Below are positions 26,268-37,109 of a DNA stretch of 64,000 nt, one piece after another. Both the position numbers and the translations under genes were made by a program. Each line of letters begins with the position of its first letter. Position 1 is the stretch's first letter. Origin of the DNA: Antennarius striatus (taxonomy: Eukaryota > Chordata > Actinopteri > Lophiiformes > Antennariidae); the NCBI RefSeq assembly GCF_040054535.1, contig NC_090778.1, forward strand, positions 9,847,001 to 9,911,000, read 5' to 3'. The notes under the pieces are model-generated. The model made no database searches, was not told where the DNA came from, and saw nothing but the letters and a program-made list of their open reading frames with translations.

Positions 26268-29200
26268 GCTATAATCAGTACTTTTTCAAACCAGATTCAG
26301 TTCAGTTATCTATAAAGTAAACAGCACTGCCCAAAAGAAACACGAAATTCCTTCCATTTGAATAGAATTTTACTTCAAACCAAAGGTTTCTGTGTCACAT
26401 GACCGTTTTATGGTATCAAGGCATTCGCACTAGCTTGTTAGCTGATAAAGTGACTGGCAGACAAGAAAAACGTTCAATCAGCCAATGACCGTTGACCAAC
26501 AGCATGTTGTCAATCTGGTTTCATTGAAAAGGTTACATTACACTGACTCTTCCTGTCCAGTGAGGAAAGACAAAAGTGTCATCACCTGAGGTTTTACATG
26601 CAGAACCACAGCTTTATGGACTCAGTAATATAATGCGAATGTAGTCAAGCTTGTAATTAAGCTGTCAAACACAATGTTTTGTTTACTTAACAAACCATTC
26701 AAAACCAGAGTGTAAATAGTTAAGCCTTTATTATCCTGCAAATCAGTGTGGTTGCAACTCAAGCTGTACATTGAGGTCAAACAAGTCCTGGACCTGAGCA
26801 CCTGAAACCTGTCAGGTCAGGAGAAAAACAAGAAAAAGGGTGCTCACAGATCAAGTACAAAAATTGTTAGAGAATCCACTGATTTTATACAGATTGTCCA
26901 CAGATGGAGTCAGCATGACTATTTTGTAGCTCTACCCTTCTATTGTCTCTATCCTCATCCTCACCGTCAATAACTTATTTATTAAGGGCACACTCTTAAA
27001 CAATCTTAAAGTCGGCAAAATGAAAGTCATACAATGGACAATCTCTATGTGGAACTGAAATGATTAGTGATTGGTTGAAATAACATTGATTATTCATTTC
27101 TGATAATGATATGATAGTAAACTGATAGTTTACTATCATGGTATTGATAGTATTGATTGTTTTGCTCTTCAAGCAAAACAATTCAGTGACCAGAATACAT
27201 TAATGTTGGCATTATATTCAAACAAATCATAAATTATTTATTGAATTGATTAATTAACAATGAACAATCTATCATCACATGGTTACTGCTAATAAAAATT
27301 TGCAAGGTTTTTTTCTATCAACAAACAAATACCTAGAAAAGATTACAGTAATCACTAATTTGCCTTTCTGAAAAGTTGCAGCAGTTTTTTCAGATACAAC
27401 TTGTGCACTCATTAGGTAACGCTATAACTACTGACACCATCTGAGCTCTGGGTTCAGGTAAAACGATGAGTACTTTAGTTTTATTCAATGGCTTTTCTGT
27501 ATCATGAACATTTTAGCTGAACTGAAGGAAAAGTAGTATTAGAAGTAATCTGCTTTGAGTCTTGAAACTCACTCGTTTTCCGGCTGACTAAGTTCTCTGA
27601 GGAGTTGAACAGCAAACAATAAGTATGCTTTAATCAAACAGCCCAAATCAATGACAACTGAGCTGACAATTTCCCTTTTCCTGTCTGATTCTTCCATTTT
27701 TGCAGTGAATTATAAAAATCAATTATGACTGCATGAATAACAAAGAAAAACAATTTTGGACTGAAGTCGGGATTCTCGTTTAGAACTGATACTGACCTCT
27801 ACAGACTCTTGACAGTCCTAACAACACAAACGTGAAGCAAATTTAATAACACATATCCACCAGTAATGTATGATCCTGAATCTTTTAGTTGTTTTCATCA
27901 TATTCCGTACAGATTAAACATTCATTTTCTCTGAAGTACCTTCAACAGAATATTTCCAAATATCTCAAACTTCCAACTTATTTCAAACAACAAAAAACTT
28001 GAAAAATACCATAAAATGTCAAAATATGATGACAATCTGGTCAAGAAGCTGAAGGACTTTGGAGACTTTCTTGGCTCAAATCATCAGCACAGGCCGCAAA
28101 TTTCACTTCCCACAAATAAACCGTGACCATCATCAAAAAGTTAATCTAAAAAAGTGGGGATTGTTCTGTTACTGGACACCAAGCAATGAACAGATGGGAT
28201 TTATCCACACCAAGAAAAACCAGTGAGGAGCTGCTTTTGTGGACGAAAACAGCGGCATTCTCACCTAAGGACAACAAACATGTAGGTAATGGTGAGGCTC
28301 GGAGCAGCAGACAGCAGCAGTGCTATCAGACCCTGGGGAGAGGACGACCTACATGTGAACATTAAACCAGTCAGCACGGATGATGACCTGAAGTAGTGCT
28401 GCTGATTTCAGCAGGAGTCTGCTTCATAAATGAAATTATTTCTGCTCAAGGTCTACATCTCAACCATCGGTATTTCAACTTTTTTCATTTTAGCGTGCCA
28501 GTTTAACGGCATGCTGGTTTTTATTATTGTCTTCCTTGGTAGAAAGCCAACATAATGACAAGCTTGGACAGGACAAGACCAGGTATTGCAGGGTTTTGTG
28601 GCTTTTGGTCATCACCTTCTCAGCCACTACTGAGGAAAAAACAGAAAATATAATTGGTGTCCGCATGAGTTATTAAATAAAACAGCAATCTGGGATGGCA
28701 GGAGCTCAGGTGGTAGAGCAGGTTGTCCAATGACCCCCCAGCTCATCTGTCATTGTGTCCTTGAGCGAGACACTTTACCCTCCTTGCCTCCCTTGAGGGA
28801 CTCGTTGGGTGTGTTGAATGCGTGTGAATGTTTCAGTGGTGGTCGAAGAGGCCGCTGGTGCGGATTGGCTGCCAACGTTTCCATCAGTCTGCCTCAGGGC
28901 AGGTGTAGCTAAACATCCCATCGCCAAGTGGGAATGAGAAGTGAATGAATAATGAATCCTGTGAAGCGCTTTGAGTCGCTAAAGTGCTATATGAATCAAA
29001 TCTATTATTATTATTATTATTAAATTAGTTTTGTTACCGGTATCAGAAAGCACAGACAGAACTAAAAGACATTCAGTCTCCAGTTTTAGACGTATGTGAA
29101 TTCAATACATTAAAATTTCAAGAAACCTCGAAGTTCAGAGCAGCATCTATTTATACTTAAAATCTGTTCAATCCTACTACATTTCAACAAACTGGACAAC

Positions 29201-32200
29201 AGAAAAATGATTACTAACTAAACGCAGGGCCAGAGTTTGGAGCAGTGAAAGCTCGTCTGCTGTACTGACTGCAGAGCCGTGCAGAATGAGGCTGTGGCCA
29301 GCAGACTGTGTCCACGCCTGCTGCTACCGCTATCCACACTGCTGATGCTGCTGGAGGCCGAGGAGACGGCCAGTGGGCAGGCAGACAACCGGCCAAGGTC
29401 AACCAACATATAGACACACGACCAGCTCCTAACAGCACCAGTATGCAGGGGACAAGAAGAGAGGGCAATGGTGTGAAGCCCATCAGCTCAGGAATTAAAA
29501 ACTTTGCTGGATATGTATGTATGCTGAAAAATTATTGCAAAGACTGACTCCACACACAATATACGAAGTCAGGGCTGTGCATACAACGTTTAGAGCAATG
29601 AAGAAGTTTTGTTCCTTTTCAATATAAATCGTCCATCACAAGGTCATATTTAGAACAATACTGGTTTCAACATTGTCAGCTCTGTACTGAAGGCCAGCAA
29701 AGTTTTCTCCTCCGACAGTCTGCACACCATCAATACGCTCAAAACAACAGGAAATGATAAAGGTTTTCAGTTTGGAGTTCTGCGCTTCACAGATATTCAG
29801 TTTGTTTCCTCAAGTTTGAAATAAGGTAGAAAAAAAAACATTTTGTTGAGTCGTCACACATAAAATGAAATAAATTAGGTCACTCAGAGGTAGTCAGAAA
29901 AAATCTAAGATCATTCTTGTTGATAAGGATTATTTCATGTTAAATAACTAAATTATTTGTTGTCTCCCTTTTTTTTAAAAACGTGGCACATTAAATACAC
30001 GAGGAACCTTTTCTGGCTGTATCGAGGTATTTATAATGATGATCATTATTCTTTCACTTTTTTCTTCACTGTGTGTTTACAGCAGAGAGGAAGCATCTCT
30101 GTCTGTAGAGTCAATACTCATCTACACAATTACATTTTTTTTTGGTTTAATTCCAATCCAGGCTTCCAATGAAATGCTCTTAATGTGCTTAATGTGTAAA
30201 AAACCTTTAACAATCTATCATCCCCAGTCACTTGTGTATTATAATGTCTAGATGGACACTTTCAGGAGATCCAGACCTCCTAAACTGAGGCAGGAGAACA
30301 GCAGATTGTTTGAAGGGTGACTAGTAGAGGTAGGAGTGGTCAATCTGAAGATTTTATGAGAACTATTTCCTTTCCTATTATTTTGATGATGAAACCTGGG
30401 AAAATGAAAGGCTATTTCGTTTCAAACTGACCTTTCTAGAGTGAAGTTCAAAAAAGATTAAGATTCAGATTGAGGGTCTGGTTTGTAAATTAAATTGTTG
30501 TTTTTGTACACCAGATCAGCCGACTCTAAGGTTCAAGGGGAGACACAACTAAATAATCAGTTACTAAGAGAGTTCACTGTATCATCACCATATCTGTTTG
30601 AATCTCGTTCTCTTCATGTGCTTCCATAGAGGAGGCCATGGGAGGATAACTGCTCACCAATTGTAAACTTCAGTTGAGGTGAAGTCGAACAAGTTGGGAC
30701 CCTAATGAGATGTCAGATTTAGAACAGGTAGTGAACACAGTCAACAGCAGCCGGGAACAAACACACACGCTGTGTGGCTGACGTGTTTCCATAGAATGAG
30801 TCAATCCGTTTTAAGCAGCAGCGTCTCCAGAAGGACGAGTTCGCTGAACAACGTTATCTGAAGTCCAGTGGCGCTTGACTGAGTGTGTTGCACAAGAAGC
30901 TTCCCCATGATGCAACTAATCTGTCATAAAAACATGACGGACATCATTACTTCATTTAACTTAACAACAAGGCTGTTAGGTGACAGATAAAACTACATCT
31001 ACAAAGGAAAAAACTACAAACTACATCTTCTCTGTCAGATTATGCAGCGTTCCAGACTGTATCTGACACAATCCTTTGTTTTCCTGGGTTTAAATCTTAG
31101 ATGGTCCAATCTGGAAGAAACGTACTCTAGGTAACTAAATTCACACTATTGCACTCCTCATTTCAGGTGCTGCCCCAATATTATTGACATATTGATAGGA
31201 GCGTGTAGTTAAGCATTTTATTGCATTGCACAATACTTTTTGAGATCACAGCTGCCGCGCAGCCTGACTGGTCAACACAGTTTTCTACGAAAATTATTAA
31301 AATAGAAATTCTGCTAATTCTGAAAATAGGACTAATTTGAATTAAATAAAAACAACCTCTGGGTTGTTGCTGGAGTACTGATTCATAATAGTGAAACAGA
31401 CTAATTTTAGCACATCTCCTAGCTCAAATTTCACCAAAAGAATGAAACACAGTCAGCGCTAGTACTCACACTAGCAGATGAATCACTAAAATATAAAAAT
31501 AGCACACTAATGATGGCGGACTTGCCAAGGATACTCATCTAGCAATGAAATTTTAAGCGTGAGAGAAATAAAGTTGATCCCAAGTTCTTTTTACAGTGAT
31601 CACTGCAAATTGTGTATGAGTTTTAATTTAATGATTATTTCTCAAAAGCTTCCGTTACAATTTCATTACTGTATTTTATATATACACTCTACTGTATATA
31701 TACTGTGTAACATATTTTTTTTTACAAATGATCTATTGATCAATCAACAGTTAACTTATGGCATATTCTATTTGATTATTAATCATTCTATCTGGATTGT
31801 TCATTCATTTTCTGGAGCCTATCTCACCTGGCATAGGGCGCGAGGCGGGGGACAATATCTATCTGGATTGTACTCTTTTCAAACAACAAGAAAAAGGGGA
31901 CATTAATAACTTGGTCAATGGAGTGCTTCTAAACAGGCATGACACAGTCAGCTCAGTGGAGTCTCAAGGGTTCTGATGCGTCCTAATACTAATGGACAGC
32001 TACAATAGTTGCAGTTGTACAAAGTGGAACTAAGTAGCTAACAACTACACACAGATATTTAGAGAGAAGACTGAGATAAGAATGCAGAAAATAAATGAGG
32101 TCATAGGTCGTCATTCATTTCCTCGTGAACACAATGAGGATATAAGTATACTCACTGATTATATTACAGGGAAGCATAAAGACCTATAGAGATACGTGAT

Positions 32201-34653
32201 AGTAAAGTGTAGTAAATGGAATGCCGGATGCACTTCTGGATGGAAAGAAAGACACATAGTGAAAGACACGAGAATAAACCTTAAGTGCGAGCATGGGACG
32301 CACACCCCCGGTCAATGCTGCTATTGACTGGGCTGTTTGGTGAGCTTCAGCAATCAATGAATCAGCTGACATTAGAGACCGAATCCAGCCTCTGGCGCAC
32401 ATCGAGAGGAAACACTCGTGTGAGGACATCGTCTGTGTCACAGCTCTTAGCAACACACACAAGAGAGGAAGAATTGGTCGTAAAAGAAATGTCCTCACAA
32501 GATCATATCAGGCCAGACATTTGGAGGATTAGCATTGAATGCATGACCTCCCAGCTGAAAAGACATCACAAAAAACAAATTTGTGTTTTAGGAGATGTTT
32601 GCAGAAGAAGTTTGAAATTTTCAAAAAGGATCTCCAGGAGGATTGTATCCAGCCTCAAGCAGTCAAACAAGTTCTGGTTGTGAAAGAGATGTTGCCATGT
32701 CGCCACCACGCCATGACTTATTTTCAGTAATCAGTTGGTCGACTTCAGGCTTGAGAGATCAGCTTCTTCTTTTCACTCATTCACTTTCTGTTCAGAAATT
32801 TCAGCACATTTTCATAGCCGCGTAGATTTCACTTTTGGCTCCAGTTAATATCAGACACGGTTTCTCTAGACTTCACAAACGTTGCTTCACGTGGCCAAGT
32901 TTGTCCATACATATGACGTTAAATCAGCATTATTAAAACTAAATACTGTTTGAGAATTAGACGTGAACATTTACATGCCCATACATCACAGGCTAGCACT
33001 CATTTGTCTCACTTCTGGAAGAAGAGCTCAGTCATATGAACACACACATGAATGAGAGGGAAGCAGGGTAAAAGAGTTGACTTACAGGACTTACTGGTTG
33101 GACATCTTAGTGGAACTATAAAGTGAAGTCGATCACTTTCATAATACTCAAATAAAAGGTTTCTCAAAAACAAGAATAGTCAAATAGAAAACCACACGTG
33201 ACAAGGAAAAACGTTATTAAGGGTTTTAGACATGCACATTTCAAAAAAATGGCATGGTGAGAGCAAAGATAACGATGATGGTAAAGGAGCAAATAAAACA
33301 GACTAAAACCAACAACTAACCTTCATGAAGTTCTGGCAAACACAAAAACTTTACAGATAATTGAAATTTGAAGAGGATGGTCAGTTTTTTGTTTTGACTC
33401 AAACACGGGTTGAATAAAGGAGCAGCTAAGTTCTTATCTTGATGCTTTACATGAGAATATCACAGAAACAGTGTTTAACAAGTTTAATGTTAGCTTTGTT
33501 GTAGGCTATGCATCAAAGTACACAGCAGCAATATCTGGCCTTAATTCATTGATCTGAAACTTTATTACATCCCACTTCAAAGGGATGTAATAAATATAAT
33601 ATTGGAATTGTCAGCGTTTGTGTGTTCGTCCGTCCATTAGTCCATCCATCTGTTAGTCCACCAAATATCTTCGCAAAAGTTGTAGATAGAAAGATGAAAC
33701 AAAAAGCACATTACTCGGGCGGCAAAGGGGATGAAAATGAGATGATGACCTTGACCTTGAGAAACCTAGGTCAAGGCCAAATTTTGTACACTCAGGAACT
33801 GGATGAGATAGAAAGACGAGGGAGAGGGCCAGTATGAGTAAGACCGTGGATCAAAGCTACGCTTTTGATCTATGAAAGTAGGTCAGAGCGATAGGTTTGA
33901 TCTTTGACCTATGCAAATAGGTCAGGGTAAAATTTTGAATTCAGGGGTGTCAAGGGATGTTGCAGTCTGTGACTGCATTGGTTCTTGTTTATGTCTGCTA
34001 AAGACTACTTTTGTAACTTTTATATAAACTTTGATGAAACATCTGTTACCATTAAATAACTTGATGTGTTGTTTTTGTTTTGTTTGTTTTCATATGCGTG
34101 CCTTGATATAAACACCATACAAACAAGCCTTTCACACTATAAACTCCACACGTGTTGAGTTTTGTCAGGCAGCAGCAGTTGATTGCAGGTCATCCCCAGC
34201 AGCAGAGATTAGAACACATGTAGTTTCAATGCCGGGGGGGCTTCGAGCCCTGCAGGGCTCTCTGCTCTAAACACGCCCCTGCTCATACTCACCAACACAA
34301 ACAACTTCCACACGAAACATTCAGGCAACACAAGAGATTCCCTCTGAAACATGAGTGTCTCCAGCCCACATGGAGAGCAGACCCTCACCCCGGCGGAAGT
34401 GTTGACACCCCCCCCCCCCAGTGTTGATTCGCAGCGGGATTACAGCCCCCCCCCCCCCACTCAGCTAGCTAGCAGCTCCCTGCTAGCGCTAACCAGCCAG
34501 CGCCTGACAACAACCCGAACAACTAGTTTCGAAAGCGACGTTTGGGTGGAAGCGGTCTCCTGTCCTGGCTGGGGGGCAGCTCACCTTGTCGCTGGTGTTG
34601 TCGGTGCTGTCAGGGTCTCCCCCGCCCCGGTCTCGTCTCCTCAGCTCCATCAT
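10780..34653 (-). CDS. cds1: CDS1, phosphatidate cytidylyltransferase (CDP-diacylglycerol synthase), 454 aa, complete
   Basis: Thirteen coding exons from the start: 34585-34653, 22836-22990, 20134-20230, 19913-20010, 18752-18891, 17087-17145, 16051-16133, 15568-15655, 13663-13731, 12761-12913, 12378-12497, 11625-11728 and 10780-10909. Every junction keeps frame (1365 nt). The ER-membrane enzyme makes CDP-diacylglycerol from CTP and phosphatidic acid, feeding phosphatidylinositol and cardiolipin synthesis. A soluble acidic N-terminus (about 75 aa) precedes multiple membrane helices from RWKNYWIRG onward. The family signature spans exons 11 and 12: [12 protein letters not shown] (368-379), then [10 protein letters not shown] (385-394). 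CDS1 is preferred over CDS2 because of the MMELRRRD start, QNLFEGMIW, and wdfy3 next door. VICNDIMAY is CDS2-like, so paralogue naming leans on synteny. The first of two tandem ATGs is chosen by alignment with human MLELR. Confidence 0.95.
11565..11589. repeat. (AAAC)n microsatellite
   Basis: Tandem AAAC units in the last cds1 intron, about 35 bases from the exon-12 donor. Confidence 0.8.
14431..15280. mobile_element. hAT-type non-autonomous DNA transposon with 8-bp target duplication
   Basis: The element spans 14439-15272. The left end begins CAGCGGTCCCCAACC and the right end reads GGCTGGGGACTACTG, whose complement is CAGTAGTCCCCAGCC. These are imperfect terminal inverted repeats of hAT type. 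Both flanks carry the same 8 bases, CACTAGAT, at 14431-14438 and 15273-15280, the length hAT transposases generate. The left end continues with GCGCCACGGACCGG and the right end has an ACGGACCGGTACCGG motif, as in the widespread vertebrate hAT consensus. There is no transposase frame, so it would need help to move. It lies in the cds1 intron between exons 8 and 9. An internal inverted copy of the left end is described under findings. Confidence 0.88.
18168..18572 (+). repeat. Unclassified interspersed repeat, near full-length (copy B)
   Basis: It begins CAAAGCGGTGATGTATTGGA and ends near GGGATGTTGCAGTCCCTGAC. It shares the same ordered blocks with copies at 33.57 kb (plus) and 49.18 kb (minus): AATTGTCAG, a GTCCGT-rich stretch, AATATCTT, AGATAGAAAGAT, ATTACTCGGGC, AAAGGGGATGAAAATGAG, CTTGACCTTGAGAAA, GACGAGGGAGAGGGCCAGT, and a region of GATCAAAGCTAG-type words. 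No coding potential is shared between copies. It lies in the cds1 intron between exons 5 and 6. Confidence 0.8.
18399..18456. repeat. 22-bp perfect inverted repeat inside copy B
   Basis: The arms at 18399-18420 and 18435-18456 are exact reverse complements (GACCATAGATCAAAG... against ...CTTTGATCTATGGTC), separated by 14 bases. Further GTCAAAGCTA words follow to about 18515. The segment could form a strong hairpin. Confidence 0.9.
22355..22425 (+). repeat. Tail fragment of a common teleost repeat
   Basis: CAGCTGGGATAGGCTCCAG followed by CTCCCTGCGACCCGC is the familiar 3' segment of the abundant fish SINE-like repeat also seen at 35.36 and 44.33 kb. The head is missing. Confidence 0.6.
24110..24235 (+). 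repeat. Degenerate teleost SINE-like repeat fragment
   Basis: After a run of G, the text reads CAGTTCATCACAGGCTCACA, then CAGTCACACTAGCATTCATG and CTATGAACAATGTACACCAA. This follows the order of the common fish repeat segment CACTC-GCATTCAC-CTATGGACAATTTAGAGTCACCAA. It is heavily mutated. Confidence 0.5.
26207..26267. repeat. (CA)n microsatellite, about 30 units
   Basis: An uninterrupted AC dinucleotide run in cds1 intron 1. The CVCVCV and HTHTHT open frames over it are artefacts of the repeat. Confidence 0.98.
27111..27139. repeat. Perfect 13-bp hairpin
   Basis: ATGATAGTAAACT at 27111-27123 and AGTTTACTATCAT at 27127-27139 are exact reverse complements around a 3-base loop (GAT). The surrounding sequence is AT-rich intron. 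Confidence 0.9.
28690..29021 (+). mobile_element. tRNA-headed SINE with L2-like tail
   Basis: The head GAGCTCAGGTGGTAGAGCAG matches a tRNA A box. The B box is eroded. Next comes the fish repeat phrase TGTGTCCTTGAGCGAGACAC. The tail AAGCGCTTTGAGTCGCTAAA, then GTGCTATATGAAT and a short (ATT)n run, resembles the 3' end of L2-type LINEs, which would supply the reverse transcriptase. It lies in cds1 intron 1 and has no function as a tRNA. Confidence 0.7.
31800..31855 (+). repeat. Teleost repeat tail fragment
   Basis: GGAGCCTATCTCACCTGGCA followed by TAGGGCGCGAGGCGGGG matches the terminal block of the fish repeat also present at 44.33 kb. Only this block remains. Confidence 0.55.
33568..33982 (+). 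repeat. Unclassified interspersed repeat, near full-length (copy C)
   Basis: Same block order as copy B at 18.17 kb, from CACTTCAAAGGGATGTAATA through AAAGGGGATGAAAATGAG, CTTGACCTTGAGAAAC, GACGAGGGAGAGGGCCAGTA and ATTTTGAATTCAGGGGTGTC to GGGATGTTGCAGTCTGTGAC. A 71-codon open frame inside it is not conserved in the other copies. Confidence 0.8.
34408..34458. repeat. Two poly-C runs (12 and 13 bases) near cds1 exon 1
   Basis: C12 at 34408-34419 and C13 at 34446-34458. On the transcribed cds1 strand these are G runs, about 125-175 bases downstream of the exon-1 donor at 34584. Confidence 0.9.
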
Positions 34654-34990
34654 GTTCCGCTCGTTTCGCTGCCGGGACGTCCGTGTGTCACATAAGCCGA
34701 CTGCGGGGTGAAGGAGGGAGGGAGGAAGGAAGGGAGGGACGAGGTGACAAAATCCTGCTATTTATTCAGATAAAGTCCTGGATTTATAATCCCAATTGTT
34801 TTGAGAGTCCGGTTCGTGAAGGTCAGCTTTTCTGAAAGTCGGTCAGTGATGACAAAGTGCTGCAACAGACCTCAACAAGACTCAGTGGAGTCTGCTGCGT
34901 GTGTTTGTTTATCACCGCAGTCCCTGTCCCCGCTGCTGCTCACCGACCGACAGGAGAGCGAAAGGAGACACAGCTTCCGGTACTACCCTT
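34654..34990 (-). promoter_or_regulatory. cds1: cds1 promoter/5' UTR region
   Basis: A GC-rich stretch directly upstream of the cds1 start codon, in contrast to the AT-rich surroundings. It contains an ETS-like CTTCCGG near 34973-34980 and purine-rich blocks near 34710-34740. No TATA box was seen at a convincing distance. The transcription start is not determined. Confidence 0.5.
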
Positions 34991-37006
34991 CAAAGTAAAG
35001 TTCAAGTGTCGTCACATAGACAGGAGTGACTGAGGTGTATGGTATTGATTACTGAGACTTTGCCCCTTGCAAATGTCTGACATAGTTTGAATCCTTTGTG
35101 AAAACAAAAATGCTCTCGGCTCAAGTGGTGTTTCCAAACCACATCTGCTGATGTTACTGTTAGAATGATTATCAATAAGTCTGCTGCATGCAAATAGTTT
35201 GGTTCTGAATAAGCAGCCCTGGAGGGAACAGCAGCTGACTGTGGCCTCTACATTTTCCTGTTTCACCTGTTATGAGTTGGTGCTATAGTGCTATTAGTGT
35301 CCAGTACAGATTTTAGTGCTAATGCCAGTGGAGTCCAGATAAACAATTGGAAGTCCACTCAGGGCGGCACGGTGGCTCAGTGGGTAGCGCTGTCGCCGCA
35401 CAGCAAGGCGGTTGCAGGTTCGAGTTCCGCTCTGTGTGGAGTTTGCATGTTCTCCCCATGCGTGGTTTCTGTCCGGGTTCTCCGGCTTCCTCCCACCCCT
35501 GAAAACATTGGCCTTTCCCAAACTGACCGTAGACATGAGTGAGTGCATGTATGTTGGTCTGTGTCTTTGTGTGGCTCTGCGCGTCCCACCCAGCTGGAAT
35601 AGGCTCCATCTCGGTTCTGTTTGCATTTGTTTTATAATTTGTGATGTTGGATTTCCAAAATATGGTCACATCTGTAGCCTCTAAGCAGCCATGCAAGTCT
35701 ACAATTTGTCGACTGAGAATAATGATATATGCAGTATATAAGCAACAAAATAAGAATGGATTTTATCAATGTGTTGGAGCAAATTCACAAGATGGCCATT
35801 TAGTAACAAAATGGCCAAATTTTGGATTGAATATGCTTTTCTGAATGTGCACATTTTGGGATTTAAAATTATGTTACAATTTACGTCAGTAAAATTCAGC
35901 TTCAATATTGATGCAACAGTGAAATAATCAAATAATATAATATTCAAAAATAATCATCAAGTCATCTGTCTGCAGAGGATGTATTTATTGTTCTATGAGT
36001 CCATGAAAAGACAACTACAATTGTATACAGAACTTGTTGGGGAGGGTTTTTTTTTAATTGCATTCCTAGTTTTGTGTGACAGTTGTGTTGTAGTAAGTGT
36101 TTCTTAAACATAAATTAAAATCTCAGGTCATTGCTTTAAATGAGCAGGTAAAATAAAATAAACTTCAGGTTATGATGAGAAGCCAGAGATATGTGGTTAT
36201 GTGGAACTAAATCTGCACTAGAAGCTTATTTTATATTTGTATACTAGAGGTTTAGCATCAGAATCCTTTATTAGATTGTGATGCTGAAATAAACGACTCT
36301 TCTTATTCCTTCACGTTACCAAAAGTTTATTTTGGAGGGTCAACGTCAACACTTCCTGTCTCAGTCCGCTTCTGGTCTAACCTCCCTCAGCTGTGGGATA
36401 GCAGAGCCTCTCTGGTCAACCCATTAACTGGTTCACGCTGCAGCACACAGCAACCAGTCAGGACCTCCGTCTGACTTCGTTATATGCAAATGAACCTCAT
36501 CATCACAGGTTCTAATCTCAGAGGTGTACGGTGTCACTCGTTCCATAAAAAGGTTTGCGCAATTATTGCGTTGCTTTCATACGAACGCCGAAAGTACAGT
36601 ACAAGACTAATTCTATCACTTTAAATATGCGAAAGATGAATGAATGAATAAATCATGCACAGTTCGTCCATGTGGTCTTCCTCTTTGTGTTTGGTTTTAG
36701 CCAATAAATTAAATTACAAATTACCTCTCAGGATTTATAGTACAAACATACCCTAAAATAAAATTTAAAAAAACTACTGATTTTAACTTGTTAGTTTTTA
36801 AATTATAAAATAGAAACCTCATTGCTTTAAAGAATTCAGTACTACACTAGTAGTCTATTATTTTGACAACCTTTATTAAGCAATGAGATATTTCTGAGTC
36901 ATTTAGTCACCTTAACTTAACAACTTGCAAAACTATGTAATGAACTGAACCCTTAAAACACAACAAATATACAAGAATCAATTGTTTTGGTGGTAAACAG
37001 CAATTA
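34991..37006. other. Spacer between cds1 promoter and wdfy3 3' end
   Basis: About 2 kb, AT-rich apart from the SINE at 35.36 kb. No exon-like segment was recognised on either strand. The wdfy3 transcript could extend into it if a more distal polyadenylation signal, for example AATAAA near 35.98 kb on the minus strand, is used. Confidence 0.5.
35361..35615 (+). mobile_element. tRNA-derived SINE of the GGCGGCACGGTGGCTCAG family
   Basis: It begins GGGCGGCACGGTGGCTCAGT with an A box (TGGCTCAGTGGGTAGCGC) and a B box (GGTTCGAGTTCC) about 40 bases later, as in RNA polymerase III promoters. It continues with the standard fish phrases GTGGAGTTTGCATGTTCTCC, GGGTTCTCCGGCTTCCTCCC and GCTGGAATAGGCTCCATC. 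The long opposite-strand open frames here are artefacts of the repeat. Confidence 0.85.
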
Positions 37007-37012
37007 TTTATT
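37007..37012 (-). terminator. wdfy3: Candidate polyadenylation signal of wdfy3
   Basis: TTTATT on the plus strand, AATAAA on the minus strand, about 3.2 kb past the wdfy3 stop codon. It lies just downstream, in transcript terms, of the TG/CA microsatellite. Confidence 0.35.
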
Positions 37013-37059
37013 GAAATGAAATTAAAAAGAATATGTACCAGATCTATTGCATTATTTAC

Positions 37060-37060
<1 letters not shown>

Positions 37061-37105
<45 letters not shown>
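37061..37105. repeat. (TG)n microsatellite
   Basis: An uninterrupted run of about 22 TG units inside the inferred wdfy3 3' UTR; it would read as (CA)n in the transcript. Confidence 0.97.

Positions 37106-37109
<4 letters not shown>

Larger units (their letters stand above)
22991..34584 (-). other. cds1: cds1 intron 1 (11.6 kb)
   Basis: A long first intron without a recognised gene. It contains a CA microsatellite, a SINE with an L2-like tail at 28.69 kb, a perfect hairpin at 27.11 kb, repeat copy C at 33.57 kb, degenerate teleost repeat fragments at 24.1 and 31.8 kb, and two poly-C runs close to exon 1. A moderately GC-rich patch at 29.21-29.48 kb is open on both strands but resembles no family I know. 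Two short exon-like segments on the minus strand (28.27 and 30.66 kb) are listed as findings. Confidence 0.8.

Noticed and set aside
26008..26274. CVCVCV and HTHTHT proteins
   Set aside because: Translation of the CA microsatellite. The same applies to 54272-54598 and to the YIYIYI frame at 63762-63947.
32184..32683. Open frames of 104 and 132 codons near 32.3 kb as a nested gene
   Set aside because: They overlap on opposite strands, and neither has recognisable motifs or a convincing set of splice partners.
33622..33837. A 71-codon frame as a small host gene
   Set aside because: It lies within repeat copy C and is broken in copies B and D.
10780..34653. Naming the lipid gene cds2
   Set aside because: VICNDIMAY looks CDS2-like, but the N-terminus, QNLFEGMIW and adjacency to wdfy3 favour cds1.
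28690..35440. tRNA genes at 28.69 and 35.36 kb
   Set aside because: Each has pol III box-like sequence but no foldable cloverleaf, and each continues into a SINE body.
35294..35696. Several 80-125 codon frames around 35.3-35.7 kb
   Set aside because: They lie over the tRNA-derived SINE and its flanks, on both strands, with no family resemblance.
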